Below, in pieces: positions 38,622 to 48,700 of a DNA stretch of 64,000 bases; positions within the stretch are counted from its first letter, which is position 1; the number at the start of each line of letters is the position of its first letter. The DNA is from Ewingella americana (GTDB lineage Bacteria > Pseudomonadota > Gammaproteobacteria > Enterobacterales > Enterobacteriaceae). The notes under the pieces were generated by a model. It was not told where the DNA came from. It searched no databases and saw only the letters and a list, made by a program, of their open reading frames with translations. The stretch is from NCBI RefSeq assembly GCF_006438725.1, contig NZ_RCZD01000002.1, positions 524,580-588,579 on the forward strand, read 5' to 3'. The position numbers were made by a program, and so were the translations under genes.

Positions 38622-39182
38622 TCAACTCATCAACTCCAGGCGACGTGCGGTTTCGTAATGATTAATCCAGTACTGATCATCCAGGGACGAAATTGTCACA
38701 CCATGCGATTTGGAGGCATGGATAAACTGATGATCGCCAATATAGACCCCCACATGGCGTATATCAGGCTCCGTTTTGAAAAACACTAAATCCCCCGGTT
38801 TCAGATTTTCCTTTCTCACCTTCTCCCCATTTTTTATCTGCTGAAAGGTGGTGCGCGGTAATTGTTTATGCATGGAATCATTAAATATTTGCTGCATCAA
38901 TGACGAACAATCCACGCCAGCATGCGTTGTCCCGCCCCAGTGGTACTGCGTACCTTTCCAGTTGGAATATTGGACTAAGAGTGCAGTTTTGATGGCTTCC
39001 GCACGCCCGCTCTGCCCCGGTTTAATAGAGGATAATTCAGGCGTAAATAGTGCGGGTTCAGAATAACTGGGGAGATCAAAAGACGCGAATTCCTTTGGAA
39101 TATCAAAGGCAAAAGAATTTGAGCTAAAGAATACGGGTGTTAACAATAAGATTGCGCAGGTGAAGGTTTTAATGCGAGACAT
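38622..39182 (-). CDS. Secreted NlpC/P60 peptidoglycan endopeptidase
   Basis: 186 residues. A signal peptide (cut after SNSFA, about residue 25) leads to a C-terminal NlpC/P60 domain with catalytic Cys92 (GVDCSSLMQ), His143 (RHVGVYIGD) and His155 (FIHASKS). It resembles MepS (Spr), which cuts D-Ala-mDAP crosslinks, but has no lipobox, so it is periplasmic or exported. Single gene; AT content rises upstream of it. Confidence 0.87.
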   Translation of the reverse strand: MSRIKTFTCAILLLTPVFFSSNSFAFDIPKEFASFDLPSYSEPALFTPELSSIKPGQSGRAEAIKTALLVQYSNWKGTQYHWGGTTHAGVDCSSLMQQIFNDSMHKQLPRTTFQQIKNGEKVRKENLKPGDLVFFKTEPDIRHVGVYIGDHQFIHASKSHGVTISSLDDQYWINHYETARRLELMS

Positions 39183-39384
39183 AGAAGATTTCTTTGAATG
39201 AAATTAATACAAATCCTTACCGGGGCACCACAAAACAGAGTGATGGACTCCTCTTTGAGTGGATAAATAATAACCATCGTATGAAAATTAATCAGTTTTA
39301 ATTGAGTCCAAAAAAGGATGCTAAAATTTTGCCTTATTAAACCGGGTTATGATTGTGATTGCCCCCTTCGCTGGGGGCGCAAGA

Positions 39385-40740
39385 TTATGAGAAGAACTTC
39401 GCCAGCACCAGCAGGCCGACCGTCACATTAATAGCACCGCCGATACGGGTGGCAATTTGCGCGAACGGCATTAATACCATGCGGTTACCTGAGGTGAGGA
39501 TCGCCACATCGCCGGTGCCGCCCTGCCCGCTTTGGCAGCAGGAGACAATAGCCACGTCGATCGGATGCATACCCATTTTTTTGCCGACGAAGAAGCCGGT
39601 ACCGACCAGCGCGCAGACGGTCGTGACGATCACAAACAGATTTTGCACGGTGAAAGCATTGACCAGTTCCTGCCACGGCGTAATAGCCACCCCAACGGCA
39701 AACAGCACCGGGTAGGTCACGGCAGTGCGGAAGAATTTATAGACCACCATCGACCCCTGCTGAATAGACGGTGAAACACCGTTGACCAGTTTGAGTACCA
39801 CGGCTGCAAACAGCATCCCGACCGGCGCAGGCAGGCCAATCAGACGCTGGCCGAGCATCCCTACCATATACAGCAGGATCGCCAGCAGTGCGCCACAGGC
39901 CAGCGCGTTAACGTCAGGCTTGCCGGTAAACTCCTCCAGACCATGGGCGATCACCCCCTTTTTAGCTGGTATCAGTTGGCCTTCACCGGTCAGATGTGGA
40001 TAGCGTTTCCCCATTCTATTCAGTACCCCCGCCAGCACGATAGCAGTCAGGCCGCCCAGCATCACGATAGGCAAAATACGTCCCAGTGCCACGCCCTGCT
40101 CCATGTGCAGAATGGTCGCGTAACCCATCGACAGCGGGATCGCCCCTTCGCCGACGCCACCGGCCATGATCGGCAGGATCAGGAAGAAAAAGGTCTGGAA
40201 CGGTGGCAAGCCCAACAGCGTGCCCATTGCCAGGCCAGCGACCATGCCGACAATCTCACCGCAAAGCATCGGCACAAAAATCCGCATAAAGCCCTGGATC
40301 AACACCTGACGGTTCATGCTCATGATACTGCCGACAATAATGCAGCAGATATACAGATAGAGAATGTTGGTGGATTTGTAGAATTTGACGGTGGAATCCA
40401 CCACGACGTCCGGCAGCAGGCCGTAATGCACCATGGCAGAAGGGATGAATGTGGCGCAGATCGCCGCCGCGCCAAGTTTGCCCACCAGCGGCAGGCGCTT
40501 GCCCAGTTCACCACAGGCGAAACCAAAAAACGCCAGCGTGGCCACCATCACCACAATGTCGCTGGGCAGTTTTCCGTTCAGGCAATCGAGCAAAATCAGC
40601 ACGCCCGCCAGCAGGAAAAAAGGCAGCGGAATGATCCCTATTTTGTAGTTGTCCAGAATATGCCACCAGCGATCCTTGGCTGACAGGGTTGGCTTTTCAG
40701 GGTCTTTGGCGACCAGATAGGAGTCATCGGTTGTGCTCAT
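39385..40740 (-). CDS. 2-hydroxycarboxylate carrier, CitS family
   Basis: 451 residues with about eleven hydrophobic segments and the two family re-entrant motifs: GGVGEGAIPLSMGYA and CCQSGQGGTGDVAILTSGN. The family moves citrate, malate or lactate with sodium or protons (CitS, MaeN, CimH). The substrate cannot be settled by eye. It is divergent from a CitA/CitB-like two-component system across 317 bases, the common arrangement for substrate-induced carriers. A GC hairpin lies after its stop (39361-39378). No citrate lyase genes are near. Confidence 0.88.
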   Translation of the reverse strand: MSTTDDSYLVAKDPEKPTLSAKDRWWHILDNYKIGIIPLPFFLLAGVLILLDCLNGKLPSDIVVMVATLAFFGFACGELGKRLPLVGKLGAAAICATFIPSAMVHYGLLPDVVVDSTVKFYKSTNILYLYICCIIVGSIMSMNRQVLIQGFMRIFVPMLCGEIVGMVAGLAMGTLLGLPPFQTFFFLILPIMAGGVGEGAIPLSMGYATILHMEQGVALGRILPIVMLGGLTAIVLAGVLNRMGKRYPHLTGEGQLIPAKKGVIAHGLEEFTGKPDVNALACGALLAILLYMVGMLGQRLIGLPAPVGMLFAAVVLKLVNGVSPSIQQGSMVVYKFFRTAVTYPVLFAVGVAITPWQELVNAFTVQNLFVIVTTVCALVGTGFFVGKKMGMHPIDVAIVSCCQSGQGGTGDVAILTSGNRMVLMPFAQIATRIGGAINVTVGLLVLAKFFS

Positions 40741-41057
40741 GGTGTTGCTCTCTTTTCTTATAAATGACGTTACAGAGAGCGAGCATAGAAAATCATCAGC
40801 CTCAGCCGTTGTGAGATTGCTCTAATTAAAAACGCTGATTTAAAGGTTGTAATGGTGTTAATGACGTTAATGTTACTCCGGCAATAATCCTTATCAGCTT
40901 TGTAGCAAAAAGCTGGATTAGTCTTTTTATTAGTAGGCTTATTTAAGGCATTCTGTGTGCTGTTTGCGCTTTTGCTCACAACCTGACTCTGCGGGGAATG
41001 TTACCGGTGAAAAACGCGTGTTAGGCTTATTCTTCACCTTCCGTTCTGGCATCCTGA
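40741..41057. promoter_or_regulatory. Divergent control region of carrier and two-component system
   Basis: 317 AT-rich bases. TTAATG occurs twice, nine bases apart, at 40858-40872, and a CRP-like site TGCGC-N6-TCACA lies at 40965-40980 (8 of 10 positions). No gene is seen. Binding of the response regulator here is inferred from the layout. Confidence 0.4.
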
Positions 41058-42686
41058 ATGAAATTACGATTTACCTTCCAGATAAAACTTTTCCTCAGTC
41101 TGCTGGCTTTTTCCTGTGTGTTGCTGGCGCTGGTCGGCGCATTCCTTTTTCACAATATTGATCGTCAACTTAATCACGATCTCGGCAACCGCGCCAAAGT
41201 TCAGGCAGCGCAAATCGCCCTGATGCCCGGCCTGTCTGAATTAGTGGCAGCTCACGACAGCGCAGGGATCGCCCGTCTGGTCGCGCCGCTACGGGCAAAA
41301 AGCGATGCCAGCTATATCGTCGTCGGTGATGCTCACGAAAATCACCTGTACCACTCGCAGTCACCGGATCGCGTCGGCAAGCCGATGGTCGGCGGGGATA
41401 ACGCAGGCGTGCTGGCGGGGAAGACCATTATTTCGGTGCGGCAGGGTGGGATCGGGATTTCATTACGCAGTAAAGCGCCGGTGCTGGATGAAAACAATAA
41501 GGTGATCGGCATTGTCTCGGTCGGTTACCTCACATCCTATATCGACGACATTAGTGTCAGACAACTCGCCCAGGCGGCGCTCTCCGGCCTGCTGTTGTTG
41601 GCGCTGCTGTTTATCTTCTCGTGGCTGTTCAGTAAAAATCTCAAAAAACAGATGTTCTGGCTGGAGCCAAAGGAGATCGCCCTGCTGGTCCGCCAGCAAA
41701 AAGCATTGTTGGAAGCGATTTATGAGGGGGTGATCGCCATTGATGACCGTCAGCGAATTATTTCGATTAACCATGCCGCCCGCGAATTACTGGAGCTGTC
41801 TCAACCGGAGGCGGCGCTGATTGGTCAGGAAATCACTGAGATTATTCATACTGATTCCGCCTTTTTTACCAGCGATAGCGCGACCCCCAACCGCCACGAC
41901 GAAGTGGCGCGGTTTAATCAGCGCCTGGTGATTGTCAATCGGGTGCGCATCGAACTGGAACCCGCCTCGCAAACCGGCTGGGTGTTCAGCTTTCGTGATA
42001 AAAATGATATTAACACCCTCAGCAGCCAGCTTAGCCAGGTGAAGCGTTACGCCGATAATCTGCGCATTATGCGCCACGAGCAGCTTAACTGGACGGCAAC
42101 GCTGGCCGGTTTACTGCATATGAAGCGCTATGATGACGCCGTCGACTATATTCAGGCGCAATCAGAAGGTGCCCAGGCGGTGCTGGATTTTGTCTCAGCA
42201 CGTTTCGCTTCACCGACACTTTGTGGTTTATTGCTGGGTAAATACGCCAGTGCGCGGGAAAAAGGGGTGGAACTTAACTTCGACCCGGCCTGCCAATTTC
42301 GCCGCCTGCCTGCAGCATTGACAGAATCTGAACTGATGTCGATTATCGGTAATCTGATCGACAACGCCGTGGATGCGACCCTTGCCGCACCAGCACCGCA
42401 TCAGCCGGTCGAGTTCTATCTGTCGGACAGTCATGATGAGTTGCTGATCGAAGTGGCCGATCAGGGTATCGGGCTAACGCCTGCGATCCGCCCACAGATT
42501 TTTGAGCCCGGTGTGACGACGAAGCCGCTATTGGCCTCTGACACCACCGGAGGCGAACATGGGATCGGCCTCTATGTGGTATCCCGTTATGTCCGTCAGG
42601 CCGGTGGTGTGATTGAAATTTCGGACAACACGCCGCGCGGAACGGTGTTTTCGCTGTTCATCCCCAATCCGCCGCAGGGCGTGTGA
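41058..42686 (+). CDS. Sensor histidine kinase, CitA/DcuS/DpiB family
   Basis: 542 residues. Two membrane helices (about 10-30 and 172-195) bracket a periplasmic PAS-like (PDC) sensor with the GKTIISVRQGGIG and VGYLTSYIDDI pattern; a cytoplasmic PAS (YEGVIAIDDRQRIISINHAA) follows, then the kinase core: His340 in MRHEQLNW, N-box SIIGNLIDNAVDA, and the G boxes DQGIGL and GEHGIGLYVV. The family senses citrate, fumarate or similar acids. It overlaps the regulator gene in an older frame and is divergent from the CitS-type carrier, its likely target. No clear ribosome site precedes the ATG. Confidence 0.9.
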   Translation: MKLRFTFQIKLFLSLLAFSCVLLALVGAFLFHNIDRQLNHDLGNRAKVQAAQIALMPGLSELVAAHDSAGIARLVAPLRAKSDASYIVVGDAHENHLYHSQSPDRVGKPMVGGDNAGVLAGKTIISVRQGGIGISLRSKAPVLDENNKVIGIVSVGYLTSYIDDISVRQLAQAALSGLLLLALLFIFSWLFSKNLKKQMFWLEPKEIALLVRQQKALLEAIYEGVIAIDDRQRIISINHAARELLELSQPEAALIGQEITEIIHTDSAFFTSDSATPNRHDEVARFNQRLVIVNRVRIELEPASQTGWVFSFRDKNDINTLSSQLSQVKRYADNLRIMRHEQLNWTATLAGLLHMKRYDDAVDYIQAQSEGAQAVLDFVSARFASPTLCGLLLGKYASAREKGVELNFDPACQFRRLPAALTESELMSIIGNLIDNAVDATLAAPAPHQPVEFYLSDSHDELLIEVADQGIGLTPAIRPQIFEPGVTTKPLLASDTTGGEHGIGLYVVSRYVRQAGGVIEISDNTPRGTVFSLFIPNPPQGV

Positions 42687-42703
42687 GTCAGTCAGGAACG
42701 ATA

Positions 42704-43447
42704 ATGAACAACAGTAATATGCAAAATAGCAGTATCAATCAGGGCAGCGCGCTGGACGTGCTGATTGTCGAGGATGAACCCTATCTGGCAGGGCTGCACC
42801 GTGATTTCATCGAGCAGAATTTTAATCTGCGGGTCGTGAGCATCGCCGCGACGCTGGCGCAGGCCAGAACGCAGTTACAGCTTTACCGGCCACGGTTACT
42901 GCTGCTGGATAACTATTTGCCAGATGGCCAGGGCATTGAGCTTATAGACAGCTCGTTGCTGAAAAACCTCGACTGCTCGGTGATTTTCATTACTGCAGCC
43001 AGCGATATGCATACTTGCAGCCAGGCCATGCGCGGTGGCGCGTTCGACTACATCATCAAACCGGTTTCCTTCCAGCGTCTGCGCAATTCACTGGAACGTT
43101 TTTTGCAACTGGTGCATCAGCTGCGCCATGTCAAAGTGCTGGACCAGCAGGCGCTTGACCGTCTGTATAACTTGCCCGCCAGCGATACGCCTGCGCCCCC
43201 TGCAACCAAAGGGATTGAGCCTAATACGCTGGAACTGGTGCAACGTGTTTTTAGCGACAGCGACGATCGTAACTGGTCGGTTGACGAGGTCGTGGAAAAG
43301 GTCGGGATCAGCAAAACCACCGGCCGCCGTTATCTGGAATATTGCGTGGAGATTGGCTTTATTGCGGTAGAAATGCAGTACGGGAATATTGGCCATCCGC
43401 GGCGCCTGTATCGCAAAATAGCGAGTGGAGAAAAATCCGCATCCTGA
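42704..43447 (+). CDS. Response regulator, CitB/DcuR family
   Basis: 247 residues from the ATG at 42704, preceded by AGGA; a GTG at 42683 overlapping the kinase stop is less likely. Receiver domain with IVEDEP and phosphate-accepting Asp69 (LLLLDNYLPDGQG), then a DcuR/CitB-type C-terminal helix-turn-helix (WSVDEVVEKVGISKTTGRRYLEYC). With the kinase it should activate the CitS-type carrier gene when the carboxylate is present. The protein would bind the AT-rich region upstream of the carrier. Confidence 0.9.
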   Translation: MNNSNMQNSSINQGSALDVLIVEDEPYLAGLHRDFIEQNFNLRVVSIAATLAQARTQLQLYRPRLLLLDNYLPDGQGIELIDSSLLKNLDCSVIFITAASDMHTCSQAMRGGAFDYIIKPVSFQRLRNSLERFLQLVHQLRHVKVLDQQALDRLYNLPASDTPAPPATKGIEPNTLELVQRVFSDSDDRNWSVDEVVEKVGISKTTGRRYLEYCVEIGFIAVEMQYGNIGHPRRLYRKIASGEKSAS

Positions 43448-44036
43448 CTAAGAATTTCCGCCATTTCCCATGACACATTCCCCCCTCACTGCCGGTGGCA
43501 ACACCGGTCAATTTACCGCACATCGCGCCATCTCACGCCATTAATTCACCTCATTGTCACCTTTCAGACAACCGGTAAATTCACCGTTTTCACTCGCGTC
43601 TGAAATCACTATTTACACCCAAAAATCCGCGCTCATTATTTCGTATTATACCGCCTTATATCCGGCAATTACGGCCGGACAAAACCCCACAAAAACAAAA
43701 GTCATTAATTACTTTAAATTCAATCAATTAGATATATTTCAATCACAACTGAGTGTCGAGTTAATTAGCAAAAAAGATCAATCACTGGCACGCGGTAATT
43801 TGTCATTAAATGTCAACGATACGGGTACAAAATTAGACACGCCAGATATGTACATATACACAACCAGAATCGCAACCACGAATATTCTTCAGAAACATTG
43901 AGACTTGTCTCAGAATTTCGATGTGTTAGGGTATAACGCGTTCACTATTTCGCTACAGGTAAGACTCTATACGCCCCAACACAAAAACTAGACATCGAGC
44001 CGACACGGCTATTTATATCCAAGGAATGCACATTGC
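43448..44036. promoter_or_regulatory. proU upstream region
   Basis: 589 bases, very AT-rich in the middle, typical for H-NS-silenced proU control DNA. It holds a hairpin TCCGGC/GCCGGA (43661-43679) and the proposed proV promoter. A 115-codon frame from a TTG at 43554 is not credible as a gene. No other gene is seen. Confidence 0.5.
43905..43932 (+). promoter_or_regulatory. Candidate osmoregulated proU promoter
   Basis: TTGTCT (43905-43910), 16-base spacer, TAGGGT (43927-43932). The E. coli proU sigma-70 promoter has TTGCCT and TAGGGT, as I recall. The start would be about 100 bases before proV. Confidence 0.55.
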
Positions 44037-45233
44037 ATGGCAATTAAAATCGAAGTAAAGAACCTTTATAAGGTATTTGGCGAGAACCCGGATCGCGCTT
44101 TCAAGATGATTGACGCAGGTAAGGGTAAAGAAGAAATTTTTGAGAAAACCGGTCTGTCACTTGGCGTTAAGGATGCCAGTCTGGCCATTGAAGAAGGCGA
44201 GATCTTCGTCATCATGGGGTTGTCCGGTTCAGGGAAATCCACCATGGTACGCCTTCTCAATCGTCTGATAGAACCTACCCGGGGTGAAGTGCTGATTGAC
44301 GGCGAAGACATCGCCAAGATCTCCGAATCGAAACTGCGTCAGGTTCGCCGCAGCAAAATCAGTATGGTGTTCCAGTCGTTTGCCCTGATGCCCCACCTGA
44401 ACGTGTTAAATAACACCGCGTTTGGAATGGAGCTGGCTGGCGTTCCGGCACAGGAACGCCACGAAAAAGCCCTCGACGCACTGCGTCAGGTCGGTCTGGA
44501 AAACTACGCCAACTCCTATCCCGATGAACTTTCCGGCGGGATGCGTCAGCGTGTAGGCCTGGCCCGCGCCATGGCCAACAACCCCGACATCCTGCTCATG
44601 GATGAAGCCTTCTCGGCACTTGATCCCCTCATCCGTACCGAAATGCAGGATGAGCTGGTGAAATTGCAGGCGCAGCATCAGCGCACCATCGTGTTTATTT
44701 CCCATGACCTCGATGAAGCCATGCGCATTGGCGACCGTATCGCCATTATGCAGGGCGGCGAAGTGGTACAGGTCGGTACGCCGGAAGAGATCCTCAACAA
44801 CCCGGCCAATGACTATGTGCGCACCTTCTTCCGTGGCGTGGATATCAGTCAGGTATTCAGTGCCAAAGATATCGCCCGTCGTCGTGGCACGTTAATTCGT
44901 AAAACCCCTGGTTTTGGTCCGCGTGCAGCGCTCAAGCTGCTGGAAGACGAAGACCGCGAATATGGTTATGTGCTGGAGCGTGGTCAGAAATTCATCGGCG
45001 TGGTGTCGATTGATTCTCTGAAAGTTGCACTCAAAGCCAATCTGCCACTGGAGTCCGCGCTGCTGGAACTTCCCGCACCGGTGCTGGCTGATATGCCGCT
45101 CAGTGAGCTGATTTCTCATGTTGCCGCCGCGCCTTACGCCGTACCGGTCGTCAATGAGGACAATAACTATATCGGGATTATTTCCAAGGCCATGCTGCTT
45201 CGTGCCCTGGATAAAGAAGGGGGTAACGAATAA
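44037..45233 (+). CDS. proV: Glycine betaine/proline ABC transporter ATPase ProV
   Basis: 398 residues. Walker [10 protein letters not shown] at 61-69, signature [14 protein letters not shown], Walker [13 protein letters not shown], then two C-terminal CBS regions as usual in ProV/OpuA ATPases (they respond to ionic strength). Drives uptake of betaine and proline betaine under osmotic stress. AAGGA lies upstream of the ATG. Its stop overlaps the proW start by one base (TAATG). Confidence 0.96.
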   Translation: MAIKIEVKNLYKVFGENPDRAFKMIDAGKGKEEIFEKTGLSLGVKDASLAIEEGEIFVIMGLSGSGKSTMVRLLNRLIEPTRGEVLIDGEDIAKISESKLRQVRRSKISMVFQSFALMPHLNVLNNTAFGMELAGVPAQERHEKALDALRQVGLENYANSYPDELSGGMRQRVGLARAMANNPDILLMDEAFSALDPLIRTEMQDELVKLQAQHQRTIVFISHDLDEAMRIGDRIAIMQGGEVVQVGTPEEILNNPANDYVRTFFRGVDISQVFSAKDIARRRGTLIRKTPGFGPRAALKLLEDEDREYGYVLERGQKFIGVVSIDSLKVALKANLPLESALLELPAPVLADMPLSELISHVAAAPYAVPVVNEDNNYIGIISKAMLLRALDKEGGNE

Positions 45234-46414
45234 TGAAGAATTCAATTAACGATAGCATCGTTCAACATGCTCAGGCCGCGTCACAAACACTGGACGCGAC
45301 GGTCGATCCCTGGAGCGCTGACAACGCCAGCGGCGGTCACGTCGCAGCGGCACAACCGGCAACCGATGCCGCCAGCAGCAGTGACCCCTGGGGCGGTGCC
45401 AACGATGCAGCCACCAGCGCACCCGACGCCACCCACCATGCCGCCGCACAGGCCAATGACTGGCTGACCGTGGCGCCAGCGCAACATGACCAGTTCAATA
45501 TTTTGGATCCGTTCCACACCACGCTTATCCCGCTGGACCGCTGGGTAACCGAAGGGATCGACTGGCTGGTCACCAACTTCCGCCCGGTATTTCAGGGTAT
45601 TCGTGTGCCGGTCGATTTCGTTCTGAGCGGTTTTCAGCACGGACTGGAGTCCCTGCCCGCGCCGATTGCCATGCTGATTTTTGCGCTGATCGCCTGGCAG
45701 ATGGCCGGTCTTGGTATGGGTGCCGCGACGCTGGTTTCTCTGGTGATCATCGGTGCTATCGGTGCCTGGTCGCAGGCCATGGTCACGCTGGCACTGGTGC
45801 TGACCTCGCTGTTCTTCTGTGTGTTGATAGGACTTCCGCTCGGCATATGGCTGGCGCGCAGCAAAGGCGCGGCGAAAATTATCCGTCCGCTGCTTGATGC
45901 CATGCAGACCACCCCGGCGTTCGTCTATCTGGTGCCGATCGTGATGCTGTTTGGTATCGGTAATGTGCCGGGCGTCGTGGTGACCATTATCTTCGCCCTG
46001 CCGCCGATTGTGCGACTGACCATCCTCGGGATTAATCAGGTGCCGGAAGACCTTATTGAAGCCTCACAGTCCTTCGGGGCCAGTCCGAGCCAGTTGCTGT
46101 TCAAAGTGCAGTTGCCGCTGGCGATGCCGACCATCATGGCCGGTATTAACCAGACGCTGATGCTGGCGTTGTCGATGGTGGTTATCGCCTCGATGATTGC
46201 CGTAGGCGGTCTGGGTCAGATGGTTCTGCGCGGCATCGGCCGTCTGGACATGGGTCTGGCGTCGGTCGGTGGTGCGGGTATCGTTATCCTCGCCATCATC
46301 CTCGACCGTCTCACCCAGTCGATGGGTCAGGACAGCCGCAGCAAAGGCGGCCACCGCTGGTTCACCCGTGGGCCGGTTGGCCTGCTGGCAAAACCTTTTG
46401 TGAAAAAAGCCTGA
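45233..46414 (+). CDS. proW: Glycine betaine/proline ABC transporter permease ProW
   Basis: 393 residues. A long hydrophilic N-terminal part (about 120 residues, rich in Ala/Asp/Pro/His) precedes the membrane domain, as known for ProW. The permease domain has several helices and the EAA-like loop [24 protein letters not shown]. Works with ProV and the periplasmic ProX. Starts inside the proV stop codon. A stable GC dyad follows it before the first proX. Confidence 0.96.
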   Translation: MKNSINDSIVQHAQAASQTLDATVDPWSADNASGGHVAAAQPATDAASSSDPWGGANDAATSAPDATHHAAAQANDWLTVAPAQHDQFNILDPFHTTLIPLDRWVTEGIDWLVTNFRPVFQGIRVPVDFVLSGFQHGLESLPAPIAMLIFALIAWQMAGLGMGAATLVSLVIIGAIGAWSQAMVTLALVLTSLFFCVLIGLPLGIWLARSKGAAKIIRPLLDAMQTTPAFVYLVPIVMLFGIGNVPGVVVTIIFALPPIVRLTILGINQVPEDLIEASQSFGASPSQLLFKVQLPLAMPTIMAGINQTLMLALSMVVIASMIAVGGLGQMVLRGIGRLDMGLASVGGAGIVILAIILDRLTQSMGQDSRSKGGHRWFTRGPVGLLAKPFVKKA

Positions 46415-46428
46415 TCACCAGCAGTACC

Positions 46429-46453
46429 TTCCCGGCGGTTTCGCCGCCGGGAA
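46429..46453 (+). repeat. Strong GC dyad between proW and proX (possible mRNA stabiliser)
   Basis: 10-bp inverted repeat TTCCCGGCGG (46429-46438) / CCGCCGGGAA (46444-46453) with a 5-base loop and no T run. Such hairpins often protect upstream mRNA or mark different levels for the binding protein. Confidence 0.55.
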
Positions 46454-46495
46454 CTCTCCACTAAGCAGAAGTCCACTCTTACGTATTCATAAACA

Positions 46496-46523
46496 ATACC
46501 CAAAATCATTCGAGAAGCTCGAA
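46496..46523. repeat. Short copy of an ATACCC-end dyad element
   Basis: ATACCCAAAATCATTCGAG followed by AAG and CTCGAA: the left end resembles the repeat copy at 59011, shortened to a small hairpin (TTCGAG/CTCGAA, 46509-46523). It lies in the leader of the first proX. Confidence 0.35.
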
Positions 46524-46553
46524 GGATAAAGGGGATAAGAATAAGGGTTCACC

Positions 46554-47558
46554 ATGCGCACCAACCATTACAGGGCCATCGCTCTCGCTATATCAATCAC
46601 CACACCCGCCGCGTTTGCCGCTGACCTTCCGGGTAAAGGCGTCATCGTCAAACCCTTGCAAAGCACCCTCGCTGAAGAAACGTTCCAAACCGAGCTGGTC
46701 AACCGTGCCCTGCAAAAATTGGGTTATGACGTGCAACCCACCGGCGAAGTCGATTACAACGTGGCCTATACCGCCATCGCCGCCGGTGACTCAACCTACA
46801 TGGCGGTGAACTGGGATCCGCTGCAAGTGGATATGTATGCAGCCACCGGCGGCGACAAGAAGTTCTATCGTCAGGGCACGTTCATCAGCGGCGCGGCGCA
46901 GGGTTATCTGATCGATAAGAAAACCGCCGACCAGTACCACATTCACGATATCTCGCAGTTAAAAGATCCGAAGCTGGCCAAACTGTTTGATGCCAACGGC
47001 GACGGCAAAGCCGATCTCGCCGGTTGCGATCCAGGCTGGGAGTGCGCAAAAGTCGTTACCAAGCAGATTGAAGCTTACGGCCTGAGTAACACCGTGCAGC
47101 AGAATCAGGGCAACTATTCGGCCATCATCGCCGACACCCTGACCCGCTACAAAAGCGGCAAGCCAGTGCTCTATTTCACCTGGACGCCTTACTGGGTCAG
47201 CAACGAGTTGAAGCCAGGCAAAGACGTGGTGTGGCTGACGGTGCCATTCTCGGCGAATCCGGGTTCAAACAAAGATCTCGATACCACGCTGCCTAACGGC
47301 AAAAACTACGGTTTCCCGGTCAATAGCGAACATATCGTGGCTAACAAACCGTGGGCCGAAGCCAATCCAGCGGCCGCCAAACTGTTTGCCATCATGAAAT
47401 TGCCACTGGCAGACGTGAATGCGCAAAACCTGCGGATGCACGAGGGCGAATCTTCGTCCGCCGACATTCAGCAGCACGTTGATGGCTGGATCAAAGCGCA
47501 TCAGGCCACCTTTGATGGCTGGGTCTCCGAAGCCACTGCGGCAGCGAAAAAATCATAA
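46554..47558 (+). CDS. proX: Glycine betaine-binding protein ProX, copy 1
   Basis: 334 residues. Signal peptide cut after AAFA, mature ADLPGKGV. Aromatic ligand-cage residues are in NWDP, GWEC and WTPYW, matching Trp65, Trp140 and Trp188 of E. coli ProX; the paired cysteines of CDPGWEC are kept. It delivers betaine-type solutes to ProVW. Separated from proW by 139 bases with a strong hairpin. A second, similar gene follows 67 bases later. Confidence 0.93.
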   Translation: MRTNHYRAIALAISITTPAAFAADLPGKGVIVKPLQSTLAEETFQTELVNRALQKLGYDVQPTGEVDYNVAYTAIAAGDSTYMAVNWDPLQVDMYAATGGDKKFYRQGTFISGAAQGYLIDKKTADQYHIHDISQLKDPKLAKLFDANGDGKADLAGCDPGWECAKVVTKQIEAYGLSNTVQQNQGNYSAIIADTLTRYKSGKPVLYFTWTPYWVSNELKPGKDVVWLTVPFSANPGSNKDLDTTLPNGKNYGFPVNSEHIVANKPWAEANPAAAKLFAIMKLPLADVNAQNLRMHEGESSSADIQQHVDGWIKAHQATFDGWVSEATAAAKKS

Positions 47559-47625
47559 TCGGACTGGCGCTGCCCTGCGCGGCGCTTTTAAAACATAACA
47601 ACGACGATAAACAGGACATGACTTT

Positions 47626-48621
47626 ATGCGAATGACAAACCTCTGGGCGCTTGCCGCCCTGACCACACTGGCTTCAGCTTCCTCCTTCGCCGCTGACCTG
47701 CCGGGTAAAGGCGTTACCGTAACACCTATCCAGAGCACCATCAGCGAAGAGACTTTTCAGACTCAGCTGGTCAGTAAAGCGCTGGAAAAACTCGGCTATG
47801 ACGTTCAGCCCATTCGTGAAGTCGACTACAACGTCGGCTACACCACCATTGCAGCCGGTGATGCCACCTTCACGGCGGTGAACTGGTCGCCACTGCATGA
47901 CGAAATGTACAAAGCCGCAGGCGGTGACAAAGTCTTTTATCGCGAAGGCACTTATGTAAACGGTGCAGCGCAGGGTTACCTGATCGATAAGAAAACCGCT
48001 GAGAAATACCACATCACCAATATCGAACAGCTGAAAGATCCAAAGATCGCCAAACTGTTTGATACCAACGGTGACGGTAAAGCCGATCTGACCGGTTGTA
48101 CGCCGGGTTGGGGCTGTGAAGCGGCGCTGAATGCGCAGCTGAAAGCTTATGACCTGGAAAAAACCGTAACGCACAATCAGGGGAATTACTCGGCGATGAT
48201 TGCTGACACCATCACCCGTTATAAAGAAGGTAAACCTATCTTCTATTATACCTGGACGCCGTACTGGGTCAGTGACGTGCTGGTGCCGGGCAAAGACGTG
48301 CTGTGGATGCAGGTTCCCTTCTCTGTTGTTCCTGGCGATAAAAATGCCGATACCGCTTTACCGAATGGTAAAAACTACGGTTTTAAAGTCAGCACCATGC
48401 ATATTGTAGCGAATAAGAAATTTGCCGAAGCTAACCCGGCAGCGGCAAAACTGTTTGCCATCATGCAGTTGCCATTGAAAGACATTAACGCGCAGAACTC
48501 TGCGATGCATGCTGGTAAAAGTTCTGAAGCCGACATTGCGAGTCAGACCGACGGCTGGATCAAAGCCCACCAGGAAACTTTCGACGGTTGGGTAAAAGAA
48601 GCGGCTGCGGCAGCGAAGTAA
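47626..48621 (+). CDS. proX: Glycine betaine-binding protein ProX, copy 2 (tandem paralogue)
   Basis: 331 residues, colinear with the preceding protein from ADLPGKGV to the end but with many substitutions, so an old duplication. Cage motifs NWSP, GWGC and WTPYW and the cysteine pair CTPGWGC remain, so it should still bind a quaternary amine. Signal peptide cut after SFA. No ATPase or permease of its own; it presumably shares ProVW. Differences near the cage (NWDP to NWSP, PGWE to PGWG) could change ligand choice. A strong terminator follows. Confidence 0.92.
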   Translation: MRMTNLWALAALTTLASASSFAADLPGKGVTVTPIQSTISEETFQTQLVSKALEKLGYDVQPIREVDYNVGYTTIAAGDATFTAVNWSPLHDEMYKAAGGDKVFYREGTYVNGAAQGYLIDKKTAEKYHITNIEQLKDPKIAKLFDTNGDGKADLTGCTPGWGCEAALNAQLKAYDLEKTVTHNQGNYSAMIADTITRYKEGKPIFYYTWTPYWVSDVLVPGKDVLWMQVPFSVVPGDKNADTALPNGKNYGFKVSTMHIVANKKFAEANPAAAKLFAIMQLPLKDINAQNSAMHAGKSSEADIASQTDGWIKAHQETFDGWVKEAAAAAK

Positions 48622-48662
48622 GCCAGCAGAGATGCCTTAATGGTTAAGATTTTACGTTAGTG

Positions 48663-48696
48663 AAAAGGCGCTGAATGCAGATTCAGCGCCTTTTTT
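48663..48696. terminator. Bidirectional terminator after the second proX
   Basis: AAAAGGCGCTGAAT (48663-48676) / ATTCAGCGCCTTTT (48681-48694) with a 4-base loop, then more T. Serves proX and the convergent LysR gene. Confidence 0.9.
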
Positions 48697-48700
48697 ATCG

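Noticed and set aside
38583..38789. 68-codon ORF at the 3' end of the NlpC/P60 gene
   Set aside because: Antisense to that gene and includes the intergenic hairpin.
39943..40683. 246-codon plus-strand ORF antisense to the CitS-type carrier
   Set aside because: His/Gln-rich translation typical of the reverse of a membrane protein gene; no ribosome site.
43554..43901. 115-codon ORF upstream of proV
   Set aside because: TTG start without a ribosome site, in AT-rich proU control DNA, and no protein-like motif.
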